Positions 56,152 to 64,000 of a stretch of 64,000 nucleotides of DNA are shown here, in pieces. Numbering within the stretch: the first letter of the stretch is position 1; each line of letters opens with the position of its first letter. Below the pieces are notes generated by a model. The model did not search any database. It was not told where the DNA came from and saw only the letters and a program-made list of their open reading frames with translations. The DNA is from Sphingomonas sp. IC-11 (GTDB lineage Bacteria; Pseudomonadota; Alphaproteobacteria; Sphingomonadales; Sphingomonadaceae): assembly GCF_021043365.1 (NCBI RefSeq), contig NZ_JAJNDU010000006.1, forward strand, positions 62,001-126,000, read 5' to 3'. Position numbers and translations under genes: made by a program.

Positions 56152-56183
56152 GGGCCGGGTAGCTGCGCCGAGCCACCCGGCCC
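56152..56183 (-). terminator. hairpin after the DUF6356 gene
   Basis: A perfect 9-bp stem (56152-56160 with 56175-56183, GGGCCGGGT arm) with a 14-nt loop lies just beyond the stop of the 84-residue protein on the minus strand. No strong T-run follows. Confidence 0.6.
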
Positions 56184-56190
56184 ACCCTCG

Positions 56191-56445
56191 TCAGATCACA
56201 TATTCGACCGTCTTGAGCTGCGTTTCGGCGTCCCGCTTCGCCGTTCGCTTGGCCACCATCTCGGCATGCAGCTCAGCGATGGTGCGACTGCCGGTGGTTT
56301 TGAACGCAAATGGCAGCACGGCGTGGACCAGGGCACCGACACCGCCCGCCATCATCCGGGCACCAAAGCGTGAGGCAACGCCGAAATGCTCGGCATAGCT
56401 CTCCCCGACCGAGGCGGGATGATCGAGGAACAGGCGGCGCAGCAT
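56191..56445 (-). CDS. DUF6356-type small protein
   Basis: An 84-residue protein: MLRRLFLDHPASVGESYAEHFGVASRFGARMM, then AGGVGALVHAVLPFAFKTTGSRTIAELHAEMVAKR. The 'FLDHPxSVGESYxEHF' opening and 'TTGSRTIxxLHxxM' closing motifs are those of the DUF6356 proteins of sphingomonads; the central segment is a possible single membrane helix. Function is unknown. It lies just downstream (minus strand) of the Mur ligase gene. Confidence 0.85.
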   Translation of the reverse strand: MLRRLFLDHPASVGESYAEHFGVASRFGARMMAGGVGALVHAVLPFAFKTTGSRTIAELHAEMVAKRTAKRDAETQLKTVEYVI

Positions 56446-56476
56446 AGGAAGGGTTCCCTAGTGAATTCGTCGTCGT

Positions 56477-57886
56477 TCAGGCGATAGTATCACGCGCACC
56501 GAGCTGCGCCACCATCTCCGCCGCCAGCAGCGGCAAGGTGTCGTCGCGGGCGCCCATCACCACGATGCGATCGCCAGCACGCGCATTCGCAACAAGGTGC
56601 GCCGCGGCAGCGGCGCGATCTGCAATGTGGCGGGCGTTGCCGCCGCCGATGGCAATATCGTTGACGATGTCGCCGCTGGTCACCTCCCGCGTCACTGTCC
56701 CGCCCTGGTAAACCGGATCCGGGAGGACAAGCAGATCGTCCGAGCCGAGGCCTTGGGCGAAGGTCTCAACCAGCTCTTTTCGCATGGTTTTCAGGGGCCC
56801 GTAGCCGTGCGGCTGGAACAGCATGAGCAGGCGGCCGGGAAAGGCGTGGAGTGTCGCCAGGGTAGCGGCGATCTTGTCGGGATTGTGCCCGAAATCGTCG
56901 ATCACCGCGACGCCGCCCGCCTCCCCGACGAGGTCAAATCGACGCTTCAACCCGGTATAGCGGGCGATCGCGGCTGCTGCCGTATCGAACGCAATGCCCG
57001 CCGCCAGCGCTGCACCGATTGCCGCCAGCGCGTTCGCGACGTTGTGTTTGCCGGGCACATTCAGCCGAATGCGCGTGCCACGCAGGGTGAAAGAGACCGC
57101 AAATGGCTCCTCCTCAATATCGAGCGGAGTCAGATCGGCCTCGCCGTTCAGCGCAAAGGTCGTGACGCGATCACGCGGCAAGCGCATCGCCAGGGCGGCG
57201 GCATCGGGGTTGCCGGCATTGACGATGGCATGAGCCGCCTTGCCGATGAAATCGCCGAACAGGACGTTCAGCTCCTCCAGCGACTTGTGATCCAGGCTGA
57301 CGTTGTTCAGCACTGCGATGCGCGGCGCGTACAGGGCGATGGAGCCGTCGCTTTCGTCCACCTCGCTGAGATAGGGTTCGCCCGTCCCGACCAGCGCGCT
57401 GGCAAAAGGGCGATCCGCGCCGGCGAAATCCTTCATCACGGCGCCGTTCATTACGGTGGGATCAAGCCCGGCATCGTGGAGGATGCGCGCGATCATCCCG
57501 GTGACGGTGGACTTGCCGCTGGTCCCGGCCACGCCGATCGGCAAACGGCTGGCGTTGAACAGGGCAGCGTTCAGCTCCGCGCGGCTCATCCGGCGGCAAC
57601 CGAGCCGGTCCGCCGCCACCATGTCGGCCACCGTGGCTTCCACCGCGGCGGAGGCGACGACGATCTGGTCGGGCGACACGATCCCGCTGCCGTCCTGCGG
57701 AAAGAGGCGCACGCCCTTTGCCTCCAGATCCGCGAACTTCGCCGGCACCCGCCCCTGATCGAGCCCGCGATCGGATCCGGCAACGACTGCGCCGCGTCCG
57801 GCGAGGATCATCGCCAGCGGCATCATCCCGGAGCCTCCCACGCCCACAAAGAAGAAGGATTGTCCTGCGATGTTGCCGTCCTGCAT
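56477..57886 (-). CDS. MurC/Mpl-family Mur ligase (probable murein-recycling ligase)
   Basis: A 469-residue Mur ligase with all three domains. The N-terminal UDP-substrate domain has FVGVGGSGMMPLA, the ATP loop is GTSGKST (121-127), NNVSLDHKSLEE and NVPGKHNVANALAAIG are in the central domain, and GLKRRFDLVGEAGGVAVIDDFGHNPDK (315-338) opens the C-terminal domain. The D-D-F variant is closer to Mpl (recycling ligase) than to MurC, but H-N-P-D replaces the usual H-H-P-T, so substrate choice is uncertain. Divergent from an LD-carboxypeptidase gene, which supports a recycling role over de novo synthesis. Confidence 0.85.
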   Translation of the reverse strand: MQDGNIAGQSFFFVGVGGSGMMPLAMILAGRGAVVAGSDRGLDQGRVPAKFADLEAKGVRLFPQDGSGIVSPDQIVVASAAVEATVADMVAADRLGCRRMSRAELNAALFNASRLPIGVAGTSGKSTVTGMIARILHDAGLDPTVMNGAVMKDFAGADRPFASALVGTGEPYLSEVDESDGSIALYAPRIAVLNNVSLDHKSLEELNVLFGDFIGKAAHAIVNAGNPDAAALAMRLPRDRVTTFALNGEADLTPLDIEEEPFAVSFTLRGTRIRLNVPGKHNVANALAAIGAALAAGIAFDTAAAAIARYTGLKRRFDLVGEAGGVAVIDDFGHNPDKIAATLATLHAFPGRLLMLFQPHGYGPLKTMRKELVETFAQGLGSDDLLVLPDPVYQGGTVTREVTSGDIVNDIAIGGGNARHIADRAAAAAHLVANARAGDRIVVMGARDDTLPLLAAEMVAQLGARDTIA

Positions 57887-57957
57887 GGCAGCGGGCTATC
57901 GCCGCCGGCGTATTCGGGCAAGGCGAAGGCGGCGACACGTATGAAGATCGGGCCCTC

Positions 57958-58779
57958 ATGAAAATCGGGATCGTCGCGCCAGCGAACACCGCCAACCCAC
58001 AGATGGTGGCGCCGCTCACCGCTTACGCCGCGCTTGCCTATCCCGATGTCGAGCTGATCTTTCATCCGCAATGCTGGGAAAGCGACGGCCATTTCGCGGG
58101 GCCGGACGCGCGGCGTGCGGCCGCCTTTCTCGAATTCGCCAATGACCCGGGGTTCGAGGCGATTTGGTTCGCGCGCGGCGGCTATGGGTCCAACAGGATC
58201 CTCGATCACGTCATGCCGCGGCTGAACGATGCGGCACGGCGCAAGAAATATGTCGGCTATTCCGACATGGGATTCATGCTGGGCGCGCTTTACGCCCGCC
58301 GGATCGGGCGGGTGGCGCATGGACCGATGCCGACCGACATTCTGCGCAGCGCCGGCGGGGGCGATGCAACGGTCGCACGATCGCTCGGCTGGATCGCGGG
58401 GGGCGAGCGCCAGGGACTGGAGCCGGGGCTTGGCAAGCGCCCGGCGGCGGCCTTTAACTTGGCTATCCTGGGCGCACTGATCGGTACGCCCTGGCTGCCG
58501 GACCTCACCGACCACGAGATCCTGATCGAGGAAGTGTCGGAGCCGATGTACAACATCGACAGACTGCTTTTCACCATGGCGAACGCGACGCAGCTGCGCG
58601 GCATTGCCGGCGTGCGGCTGGGCGCGGTGACTGGGGTGAAGGACAATAACCCGCCCTGGGGTGAGACGCTGTCGGTGATGATCGAGCGCTGGTGCCGCGA
58701 CATGGGCGTGCCGTTCCTGGGGCAAGCGGAAATCGGCCATACGCAAACCAATCGGGTGGTGCCGTTCGGAATGGCGTGA
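57958..58779 (+). CDS. ldcA: LD-carboxypeptidase (S66 family)
   Basis: A 273-residue S66 serine peptidase that removes the terminal D-Ala from murein tetrapeptides during recycling. IWFARGGYGSNRIL is the family loop, the nucleophile is Ser102 in VGYSDMGFM, and the Glu/His pair lies in EEVSEPMYNIDRLL and GHTQTNRVVPFG. It starts 71 bases from the divergent Mur ligase start, so they share a control region. S66 also contains microcin-immunity MccF-type peptidases, but the neighbour favours LdcA. Confidence 0.9.
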   Translation: MKIGIVAPANTANPQMVAPLTAYAALAYPDVELIFHPQCWESDGHFAGPDARRAAAFLEFANDPGFEAIWFARGGYGSNRILDHVMPRLNDAARRKKYVGYSDMGFMLGALYARRIGRVAHGPMPTDILRSAGGGDATVARSLGWIAGGERQGLEPGLGKRPAAAFNLAILGALIGTPWLPDLTDHEILIEEVSEPMYNIDRLLFTMANATQLRGIAGVRLGAVTGVKDNNPPWGETLSVMIERWCRDMGVPFLGQAEIGHTQTNRVVPFGMA

Positions 58780-58903
58780 TGCGTGCGCGCAAGATCAGCG
58801 GCCGCTGCGCTGTTGTAACACGCGCATTTCACGATGCGCCTTCCTGTGGGCACGGTCTTCGACAAGCTGAGGGCCGGCGGTGCTGGGTGGGCAATCACCG
58901 CGA

Positions 58904-58993
58904 GTCATCCCCGCACAGGCGGTAATCCATGACCTGACATAGAGCGCTCTCGCGAGACCGGCGCATATGGATCCGTGCCTGCGCGGGGATGAC
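58904..58993. repeat. dispersed inverted repeat, copy B
   Basis: Arms 58904-58930 and 58967-58993 match as inverted repeats at 22 of 27 positions (GTCATCCCCGC to ATCCAT), spacer about 36 bases. Same design as the copy at 41771-41866. Just upstream, 58856-58876 reads TTCGACAAGCTGAGGGC, another common REP-like sequence. No gene was found in 58780-59018. Confidence 0.8.
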
Positions 58994-59018
58994 GGGCGGG
59001 CGGGAAGTTCCGGTCCGT

Positions 59019-59744
59019 CTACTCCGCGAGCGCCCCGGCCAGCCATGCGGGAATCAGCGCATCGGCGAGCGATTCGATGCGGCGATGCTCCACCATCAGG
59101 CCGAGCTCCGGATAGGTCGCGCGGGTGCGGCTGCCCGGCTCGCTTATCGGAGCGACCACCAGGCGCCGGTTAACCTTCGAGCGGTAGTTCATCCGGGCCG
59201 TATTTTCCTGCCCGACATAGCAACCTTTGGTGAAGCTGACGCCGTTCAGTTCACGAGCATTGCACTCCAGCCATAGGGTTTCTGCGCTGCCAAGCTCCGC
59301 CACGCCCTCCGTCACGCCGAGCGACAAGCGATGGGCTACCCAGCCCTCCGCTGCCGTCCCGCTCGCTGGCGCGATCCACCGGCGACCCAGCGCCGCCAGA
59401 CGCGGATCGGATACCCCCTTCTCGCCTTCTCGCGACCAATGGACAGCCAGCGCCTGATCGCGCGCAATCGTGATCGGACGACGCAGGCGATACAGCGTCA
59501 GCCGCTTGGCCAACGCGTCCGCCTGCTCGGCTTCACAGTCGAGCAGCAAGTCGTCGCCTTCTCCCCAGATGATGAAATCGAACAGCGCCTTGCCCTGCGG
59601 CGACAACAGCGCAGCCCAGACCGGCAGCGGGCCCGTAACGTCGTTCGTCACCAATCCCTGCAGGAAGCCGCGCACGTCCTCCCCAGAAAGGCGGATCACG
59701 GCGCGGTCGATCAGGGTCGTTGCAGGGGTGGTGGCATCAGTCAT
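59019..59744 (-). CDS. ygfZ: YgfZ/GcvT-domain folate-binding protein
   Basis: A 241-residue protein of the YgfZ/IBA57 family, which helps assemble or repair certain Fe-S clusters with tetrahydrofolate. The signature K-G-C-Y-V-G-Q-E occupies residues 173-180 ([18 protein letters not shown]), with the essential Cys175. [10 protein letters not shown] and [13 protein letters not shown] are also typical. It is divergent from pyrC. Confidence 0.93.
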   Translation of the reverse strand: MTDATTPATTLIDRAVIRLSGEDVRGFLQGLVTNDVTGPLPVWAALLSPQGKALFDFIIWGEGDDLLLDCEAEQADALAKRLTLYRLRRPITIARDQALAVHWSREGEKGVSDPRLAALGRRWIAPASGTAAEGWVAHRLSLGVTEGVAELGSAETLWLECNARELNGVSFTKGCYVGQENTARMNYRSKVNRRLVVAPISEPGSRTRATYPELGLMVEHRRIESLADALIPAWLAGALAE

Positions 59745-59794
59745 GCCGACAAGCTAGGGGATCGCGCGCGCATTCCAAGCATCGCAGGACCCGC

Positions 59795-60847
59795 ATGACC
59801 GACCGCATCACCATCCGCCGCCCCGACGATTGGCACGTCCACCTGCGCGACGGCGCGATGCTGGAGCTGGTCGCAGCGCACACCGCGCGCCAGTTCGCCC
59901 GCGCCATCATCATGCCGAACCTGACCCCGCCGGTGACTACCGCCGATGCGGCGCGCGCCTATCGCGATCGGATCCTCACCGCCCTGTCGGCGAATAGCGG
60001 GCCGGCGGATGCCGGCTTCACGCCGCTGATGACCTGTTACCTGACCGATCAGGCCGATGCCGACGCGATTGCTGCCGCCCATGCCGAGGGCGTGTTCACC
60101 GCGTGCAAGCTCTATCCCGCGCATGCGACCACCAACTCCGCGCACGGCGTGACTGACATCTTCGCGCTCGCGCCCGTGCTGGAGCGCATGCAGGCGATCG
60201 GCATGCCGCTGCTGATCCACGGCGAGGTGACCGATCGCGACATCGACATTTTCGATCGCGAAGCGGTGTTCATTGATCGTATCCTGCGGCGGCTGGTCAG
60301 CGACTTTCCCGCGCTGAAGATCGTGATGGAGCACATCACCACTGCCGAGGCGGCGCAATATGTCGCCGAAGCACCCGCCAATGTCGCGGCGACGATCACG
60401 CCGCAGCACCTGCTGATCAATCGCAACGCGATCTTCGACGGCGGCCTTCGCCCGCACGCCTATTGCCTACCCGTCGCCAAGCGCGAGACGCACCGTCTCG
60501 CCGTGCGTCAGGCGGCAGTGTCGGGGTCGCCCAAGTTCTTCCTCGGCACGGACAGCGCGCCGCACGTCGTGGAGGCCAAGGAATCGTCCTGCGGCTGCGC
60601 CGGCATCTTCAACGCGCCCTTTGCGCTCGAAAGCTACCTGCGGGTGTTCGACGAGGAAGGCGCGCTGGATCGGTTCGAAGCGTTCACCAGCGAGAATGGC
60701 GCACGGTTCTACGGCCTGCCGCTGAACGAAGGCACGGTGACGCTCAAGCGCACCGAGGTGCGCGTACCTGACCGGATCGGCGATGATGCACTATCCGTGG
60801 TCCCGTTCCATGCCGGGGAAACGCTCGGCTGGCGAATGGTGGACTGA
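59795..60847 (+). CDS. pyrC: dihydroorotase, class II
   Basis: A 350-residue amidohydrolase of pyrimidine biosynthesis. Metal ligands His14 and His16 are in [10 protein letters not shown], the carbamylated Lys is Lys105 in [15 protein letters not shown], and [21 protein letters not shown] and GTDSAPH supply the others. ATG 59795 follows CAGGA; an in-frame upstream start is less likely because it would run into the ygfZ leader. Length and motifs match the E. coli-type class II enzyme. Confidence 0.97.
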   Translation: MTDRITIRRPDDWHVHLRDGAMLELVAAHTARQFARAIIMPNLTPPVTTADAARAYRDRILTALSANSGPADAGFTPLMTCYLTDQADADAIAAAHAEGVFTACKLYPAHATTNSAHGVTDIFALAPVLERMQAIGMPLLIHGEVTDRDIDIFDREAVFIDRILRRLVSDFPALKIVMEHITTAEAAQYVAEAPANVAATITPQHLLINRNAIFDGGLRPHAYCLPVAKRETHRLAVRQAAVSGSPKFFLGTDSAPHVVEAKESSCGCAGIFNAPFALESYLRVFDEEGALDRFEAFTSENGARFYGLPLNEGTVTLKRTEVRVPDRIGDDALSVVPFHAGETLGWRMVD

Positions 60848-60890
60848 GCAGGCGCCCGCCGCCTTCACTAGAGCCGGCGACCGCCGCCGG

Positions 60891-61181
60891 TCAGCGCAGG
60901 CGATCGACCAGAGCGATCACATATTCGTAGGCGGAACGGTCCTCGGCGGCGAAGCGTGCCGTCAGCGCCCCGGCATCGCCGTCCACGGTGCGGGAGCGGA
61001 ACAGTGCGATCTGGAACGCCTTCCGCTCCGCGGCACAGGCCTGTTCGGTCTGGAGCGCGATGGTCGCCGGCGTACCGGAACTCGCCATCGCGACCTGCGT
61101 GAAATCCTCAAGGCACGCGTACCAGGCGTCGCGCTCCGCAGCCGCGGGAGCCGCCGCGGCAAGCAACAATGCCAGGATCAT
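60891..61181 (-). CDS. small secreted hypothetical protein
   Basis: About 96 residues from ATG 61181, with signal peptide MILALLLAAAAPAAA. The mature part is helical, with two cysteines (AWYACLEDF and EQACAAERKAF) and ends AYEYVIALVDRLR. No family recognised. It starts 19 bases after clpS ends, so it may be co-transcribed. The ribosome-binding site is poor. Confidence 0.7.
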   Translation of the reverse strand: MILALLLAAAAPAAAERDAWYACLEDFTQVAMASSGTPATIALQTEQACAAERKAFQIALFRSRTVDGDAGALTARFAAEDRSAYEYVIALVDRLR

Positions 61182-61200
61182 AGCGGCCGCCCGGGGGCGA

Positions 61201-61560
61201 TCAGGCCTTTTCGAGCGTACATTGCAGCGGATGCTGGTTGGCACGGGCGAAATCCATCACCTGCCCCACCTTGGTTTCCGCCACTTCGTAGCTGAACACG
61301 CCGCACACGCCGACGCCCTTCTGGTGAACGTGAAGCATCACCCGGGTCGCTTCCTCGGCATTCATGCGGAAGAAGCGCTGCAGGCACAGCACCACGAACT
61401 CCATCGGCGTATAATCGTCGTTGAGCATCAGGACGCGATACGGGGTCGGCTCCTTGACCTTGGCGCGGGTCCGAGTCGCCACGCCAACGCCGGTGCCGCC
61501 GCCATCCTCGCGACCGCCGTCCTCCCGTCGTTCCGCCATGTCGATCTGAAAGCTGGTCAT
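61201..61560 (-). CDS. clpS: ATP-dependent Clp protease adaptor ClpS
   Basis: About 119 residues from ATG 61560 ([14 protein letters not shown] upstream). A disordered Gly/Arg/Asp-rich N-terminal tail is followed by the ClpS core [59 protein letters not shown]. The N-D-D and M-x-x-V-H residues are the N-degron pocket. It delivers N-end-rule substrates to ClpAP. The usual clpA partner gene is not in the window. Confidence 0.96.
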   Translation of the reverse strand: MTSFQIDMAERREDGGREDGGGTGVGVATRTRAKVKEPTPYRVLMLNDDYTPMEFVVLCLQRFFRMNAEEATRVMLHVHQKGVGVCGVFSYEVAETKVGQVMDFARANQHPLQCTLEKA

Positions 61561-61649
61561 CGTCACCGCCTGAAATATGGCACGTCGCCTATCGAGGGCA
61601 AGGGCCCAGCATTGCCGCCGCACGACAGAATTCTGCCGAATTCCGCCGC

Positions 61650-62237
61650 TCAGGCGAAGGCCGGCGCCTGCCGCAACTGCTGATACGCGGCAATCACCTT
61701 CTGCAACATTCCCTCATGACTGCGATCCCCGCCGTTCCGGTCGGGATGATATTTTCGCACCAATTCGCTGTACCGCTTGCGCAGCGCGGTGCGGTCGGCG
61801 TCGGGCGCGAGGCCCAGCACCTTCAGGCTCGCCCGGTCCTGTCCCGACAGCGGCTTGCCATCGGTACGTTCGGGCGCGACTTCGCGGCGGTACCGCGCGC
61901 CGATCGCATCCAGCGGATCGGCGAAATCGGCCCAGCGCGGCCCCTGATCACCGCCGCCGGCACGGGCAAAGGCGCGGGTCTCCCGTTCCCAGCCGGCCAT
62001 CGGCCGCTGCGCGCGGTTGATCTCCTCCGCCGTCATGCCGTCGAAGTAATTGTAGCTCGAATTGAACGCGCGGACATGGTCGAGGCAGAACCAGCGATAT
62101 GTGCCGGGCCCATCGCCCCCCGGGCCTTCCAGCGGCGGGGCGCGGAACTCGCCAGCCGCCTCGCATCCGGGCGCTTCGCACGGCCGGTTGCCCTCGATCC
62201 TCCCGTGAAAACGCGCGTTCGGCCGATCCTTCGCCAA
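61650..62237 (-). CDS. J-domain protein with N-terminal Cys region
   Basis: About 195 residues. The C-terminal 65 residues are a J domain ([44 protein letters not shown]) with the HPD triad. The N-terminal part has [16 protein letters not shown] and [22 protein letters not shown], three to four Cys that could bind zinc. This layout is common in alphaproteobacteria. No ATG fits; TTG at 62237 ([13 protein letters not shown]) is the best start, with GGGGA about 11 bases upstream. Divergent from bolA with 39 bases between starts. Confidence 0.82.
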   Translation of the reverse strand: MAKDRPNARFHGRIEGNRPCEAPGCEAAGEFRAPPLEGPGGDGPGTYRWFCLDHVRAFNSSYNYFDGMTAEEINRAQRPMAGWERETRAFARAGGGDQGPRWADFADPLDAIGARYRREVAPERTDGKPLSGQDRASLKVLGLAPDADRTALRKRYSELVRKYHPDRNGGDRSHEGMLQKVIAAYQQLRQAPAFA

Positions 62238-62276
62238 AATCAGAACATCCCCAGCAAAACCGACTATATAGGCGCG

Positions 62277-62567
62277 ATGACCACGCCTTCCACCGGCCCC
62301 GTTCAGCAAGCCATCACCGCCCGCCTCGCTTCGGCGCTCGAACCGACACACCTCGAGGTGATCAACGAAAGTGCGCATCACCGCGGCCATGCCGGGGACG
62401 ACGGATCGGGCGAATCGCACTTTCGCGTCGTCGTGGAAAGTGCCGCCTTTACAGGGCTTAACCGGGTTGCGCGACAGCGATTGGTCAATCAGGCGCTCGC
62501 CGAGCTGCTGCGCGACCATGTCCACGCGCTGGCCATGAAAACCCTGGCGCCCGGCGAGCCGCGGTGA
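62277..62567 (+). CDS. bolA: BolA-family protein
   Basis: A 96-residue BolA. VQQAITARLASALEPTHLEVINESAHHRGH and ESHFRVVVESAAFTGLNRVARQRLVNQAL are the family blocks with the conserved His and the F-x-G-x-x-x-V-x-R-x-R core. BolA proteins work with monothiol glutaredoxins in Fe-S trafficking. The stop overlaps the NUDIX gene start (GTGA). Confidence 0.95.
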   Translation: MTTPSTGPVQQAITARLASALEPTHLEVINESAHHRGHAGDDGSGESHFRVVVESAAFTGLNRVARQRLVNQALAELLRDHVHALAMKTLAPGEPR

Positions 62568-63043
62568 GCAGCGCGGGCGCCGCCGGGCAACCGCTAATCG
62601 CCCGGGTCGCGCGGCCGGCAGCGCGCATCCTGCTGGTCAACCGCGACGGCGATATCCTCCTGTTCCGCTTCGCCCCCGGCGACGATCGCGCGCCATTCTG
62701 GTGCACGCCGGGCGGCGCGGTCGACCCGGGCGAAAGCTATGCCGAGGCGGCCCGTCGCGAATTGTTCGAGGAAACCGGCATTCGCGCAGATCCCGGCCCT
62801 GAAGTGGCCCGGCGGCAGATCGACTTCCTCACCATCGAACGCGTCGAAGTGACAGCGGACGAACGCTGGTTCCGCGTCGATGTGGAGGTTGGCGACATCG
62901 ACCCATCCGGCCATACCGAGCTGGAGCAGCGGGTGATGACGAAATGGCGATGGTTCCGTCGGGACGAGATCGCCGGCTGGCACGAAACGATCTATCCCGA
63001 CGATCTACTCGCGATGCTGGAGGCGACGGACCATGACGCGTGA
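62564..63043 (+). CDS. NUDIX hydrolase
   Basis: A 159-residue protein with an intact NUDIX box (GGAVDPGESYAEAARRELFEETGI: G-x5-E-x7-R-E-x2-E-E-x-G). GTG start at 62564 overlaps the bolA stop by four bases. The end overlaps the pirin start by 11 bases, so the three genes form a coupled operon. The nucleotide-diphosphate substrate is unknown. Confidence 0.92.
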   Translation: MSSAGAAGQPLIARVARPAARILLVNRDGDILLFRFAPGDDRAPFWCTPGGAVDPGESYAEAARRELFEETGIRADPGPEVARRQIDFLTIERVEVTADERWFRVDVEVGDIDPSGHTELEQRVMTKWRWFRRDEIAGWHETIYPDDLLAMLEATDHDA

Positions 63044-63935
63044 CGAACTGATTGAATTGACGCTGCTGCCGGCGACCCACGACATCGGCGGGTTCAAGGT
63101 TCACCGTACCCTGCCGCATCGCGAACGAACGATGGTCGGCCCGTTCCTGTTCTTCGACCAGATGGGCCCCGCACACTTGCCGCCGGGGCAAGGGATCGAC
63201 GTGCGCCCGCATCCGCACATCAACCTCGCCACCGTCACCTATCTGTTCGAAGGCGCGATGGGACACCGCGATTCGCTGGGCACGGCCATCACCATCCAGC
63301 CTGGCGCGGTGAACCTGATGACGGCGGGCAGCGGCATCGTTCATTCGGAGCGATCCCCGGCAGACGTTCGGCCCGGCGGGCCGGCGCTGTCGGGCATCCA
63401 GACGTGGCTTGCCCTGCCGGATGGGCGCGAGGAGATCGATCCCGCGTTCGAGCATGTCGCGGCCGGTGACCTGCCGGTGATCAGCGACGGCGGCGTCAGC
63501 GCCCGTGTCATCATGGGCAGTCTGTGGGGCCAGGCTGCGCCGACCACCACTCATGCCGGCACGATCTACGCCGACATTGTGCTTCGCCCGAACACAAGCG
63601 TGCCCATCGACGCGGAGGCGGACGAGCGCGCGATCTATCTGGTGGAGGGAGACGCCACCCTGGAGGGCGTGCCGCTGGAGCCGCAGCGGCTGTACGTTCT
63701 TCGCCCCGGCATCGCGGCGATGCTGCGCTCCAGCGGCGGCGCGCGCGCGATGCTGGCAGGCGGCGATGCCTTTGCGACGCCGCGCCATGTCTGGTGGAAT
63801 TTCGTCAGCTCTTCGCGCGAGCGAATCCAGGAAGCGAAGCGGGCCTGGATGGCGCGCGAATTCCCGGTCGTGCCCGGTGACGAAATCGAATGGATCCCCA
63901 TCCCCGGTCAGCCGAACACAGTGAGCTACCCCTGA
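63033..63935 (+). CDS. pirin-family protein
   Basis: A 300-residue bicupin. The N-terminal cupin carries the metal site HPHINLATVTYLFEGAMGHRDSLG and MTAGSGIVHSERSP, as in pirins with quercetinase-like activity; ALSGIQTWLALPDGREEIDPAFEHV follows. The C-terminal cupin ends GDEIEWIPIPG. Possible roles are quercetin 2,3-dioxygenase or redox-dependent regulation; the actual one is unknown. Third gene of the bolA operon. Confidence 0.92.
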   Translation: MTRDELIELTLLPATHDIGGFKVHRTLPHRERTMVGPFLFFDQMGPAHLPPGQGIDVRPHPHINLATVTYLFEGAMGHRDSLGTAITIQPGAVNLMTAGSGIVHSERSPADVRPGGPALSGIQTWLALPDGREEIDPAFEHVAAGDLPVISDGGVSARVIMGSLWGQAAPTTTHAGTIYADIVLRPNTSVPIDAEADERAIYLVEGDATLEGVPLEPQRLYVLRPGIAAMLRSSGGARAMLAGGDAFATPRHVWWNFVSSSRERIQEAKRAWMAREFPVVPGDEIEWIPIPGQPNTVSYP

Positions 63936-63944
63936 CTGGCACGG

Positions 63945-63968
63945 GCGGGCCGGACGCGTTCGGCCCGC
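63945..63968 (+). terminator. hairpin after the pirin gene
   Basis: A perfect 8-bp stem (63945-63952 with 63961-63968, GCGGGCCG arm) and an 8-nt loop lie 9 bases past the pirin stop. The tail (TCCTCAATC) is only weakly T-rich. Confidence 0.6.
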
Positions 63969-63972
63969 TCCT

Positions 63973-64000
63973 CAATCCCGCTCGTAGGGGCCGCGCCGCA
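63973..64000 (-). CDS. possible C-terminal end of a gene entering from the right
   Basis: On the minus strand the last bases read ...R-R-G-P-Y-E-R-D-stop with the TGA at 63973-63975. The peptide looks like a plausible protein end and the hairpin just before it would serve two convergent genes. Only nine codons are visible, so this is tentative. Confidence 0.3.

Overview
The window is a high-GC (about two-thirds G+C by eye), densely coding alphaproteobacterial chromosome segment. It most resembles a Sphingomonas-type organism: TonB-dependent receptors, twin-arginine exported enzymes, a methionine synthase encoded as two proteins, a DUF6356-type protein, and a metalloprotease and DUF885 peptidase of kinds common in sphingomonads. 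I see no tRNA, rRNA, CRISPR array, integrase or transposase. Most of the window is ordinary chromosome with small operons.

Region 1 (1-5489): the end of a TonB receptor with a strong terminator, then a tight set of two Tat-exported sulfatases and a GH92-type mannosidase. The GH92 protein carries Gln where the family general acid (Glu) is expected. Region 2 (5614-14947, all minus strand): a colinear vitamin B12 to methionine block. In transcription order it is cobO, a cobalamin riboswitch, btuB, btuF, btuC, btuD, a perfect 22-bp palindrome, then the two methionine synthase genes. Region 3 (15036-22097): a zinc metalloprotease broken by two frame changes, a Crp-type regulator, a TauD-type dioxygenase, a small secreted protein with a paralogue near 52.8 kb, a large secreted protein I do not recognise, and a 55-codon gene overlapping its end.

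Region 4 (22258-30993): housekeeping genes: a CbpA-like DnaJ, a YihY membrane protein, fabI, a GNAT acetyltransferase and aroC. These are followed by three very small secreted Pro/Ser/Thr-rich proteins, a SleB-type hydrolase, ccmA/ccmB with a zincin, and a pterin dehydratase. Region 5 (31046-42587): an MFS transporter, a DEAD-box helicase, a quinone-reductase-like MDR protein, a PRISE-type reductase, a beta-propeller/amidohydrolase fusion, a DUF885 peptidase and a nitroreductase.

Region 6 (43411-51153) looks like an accessory catabolic cluster: epoxide hydrolase, Zn-type dehydrogenase, FAD monooxygenase/epoxidase-like protein, winged-helix protein, SDR, limonene-monooxygenase-like LLM protein and a TetR regulator. 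Two of its divergent promoter regions share an identical 12-mer, which may be the TetR operator. Region 7 (51219-63935): a cystathionine gamma-synthase-like enzyme, a glyoxalase operon (gloA, VOC, gloB), a TPR protein and hydrolase, a Mur ligase divergent from an LD-carboxypeptidase (murein recycling), ygfZ, pyrC, clpS, a J-domain protein divergent from bolA, a NUDIX hydrolase and a pirin. Two copies of a dispersed inverted repeat lie at 41.8 and 58.9 kb.

Start codons were chosen from ribosome-binding sites, signal peptides and overlaps, and several are uncertain, as noted per gene. All functional names are family-level calls made by reading the sequence; no database search was run.
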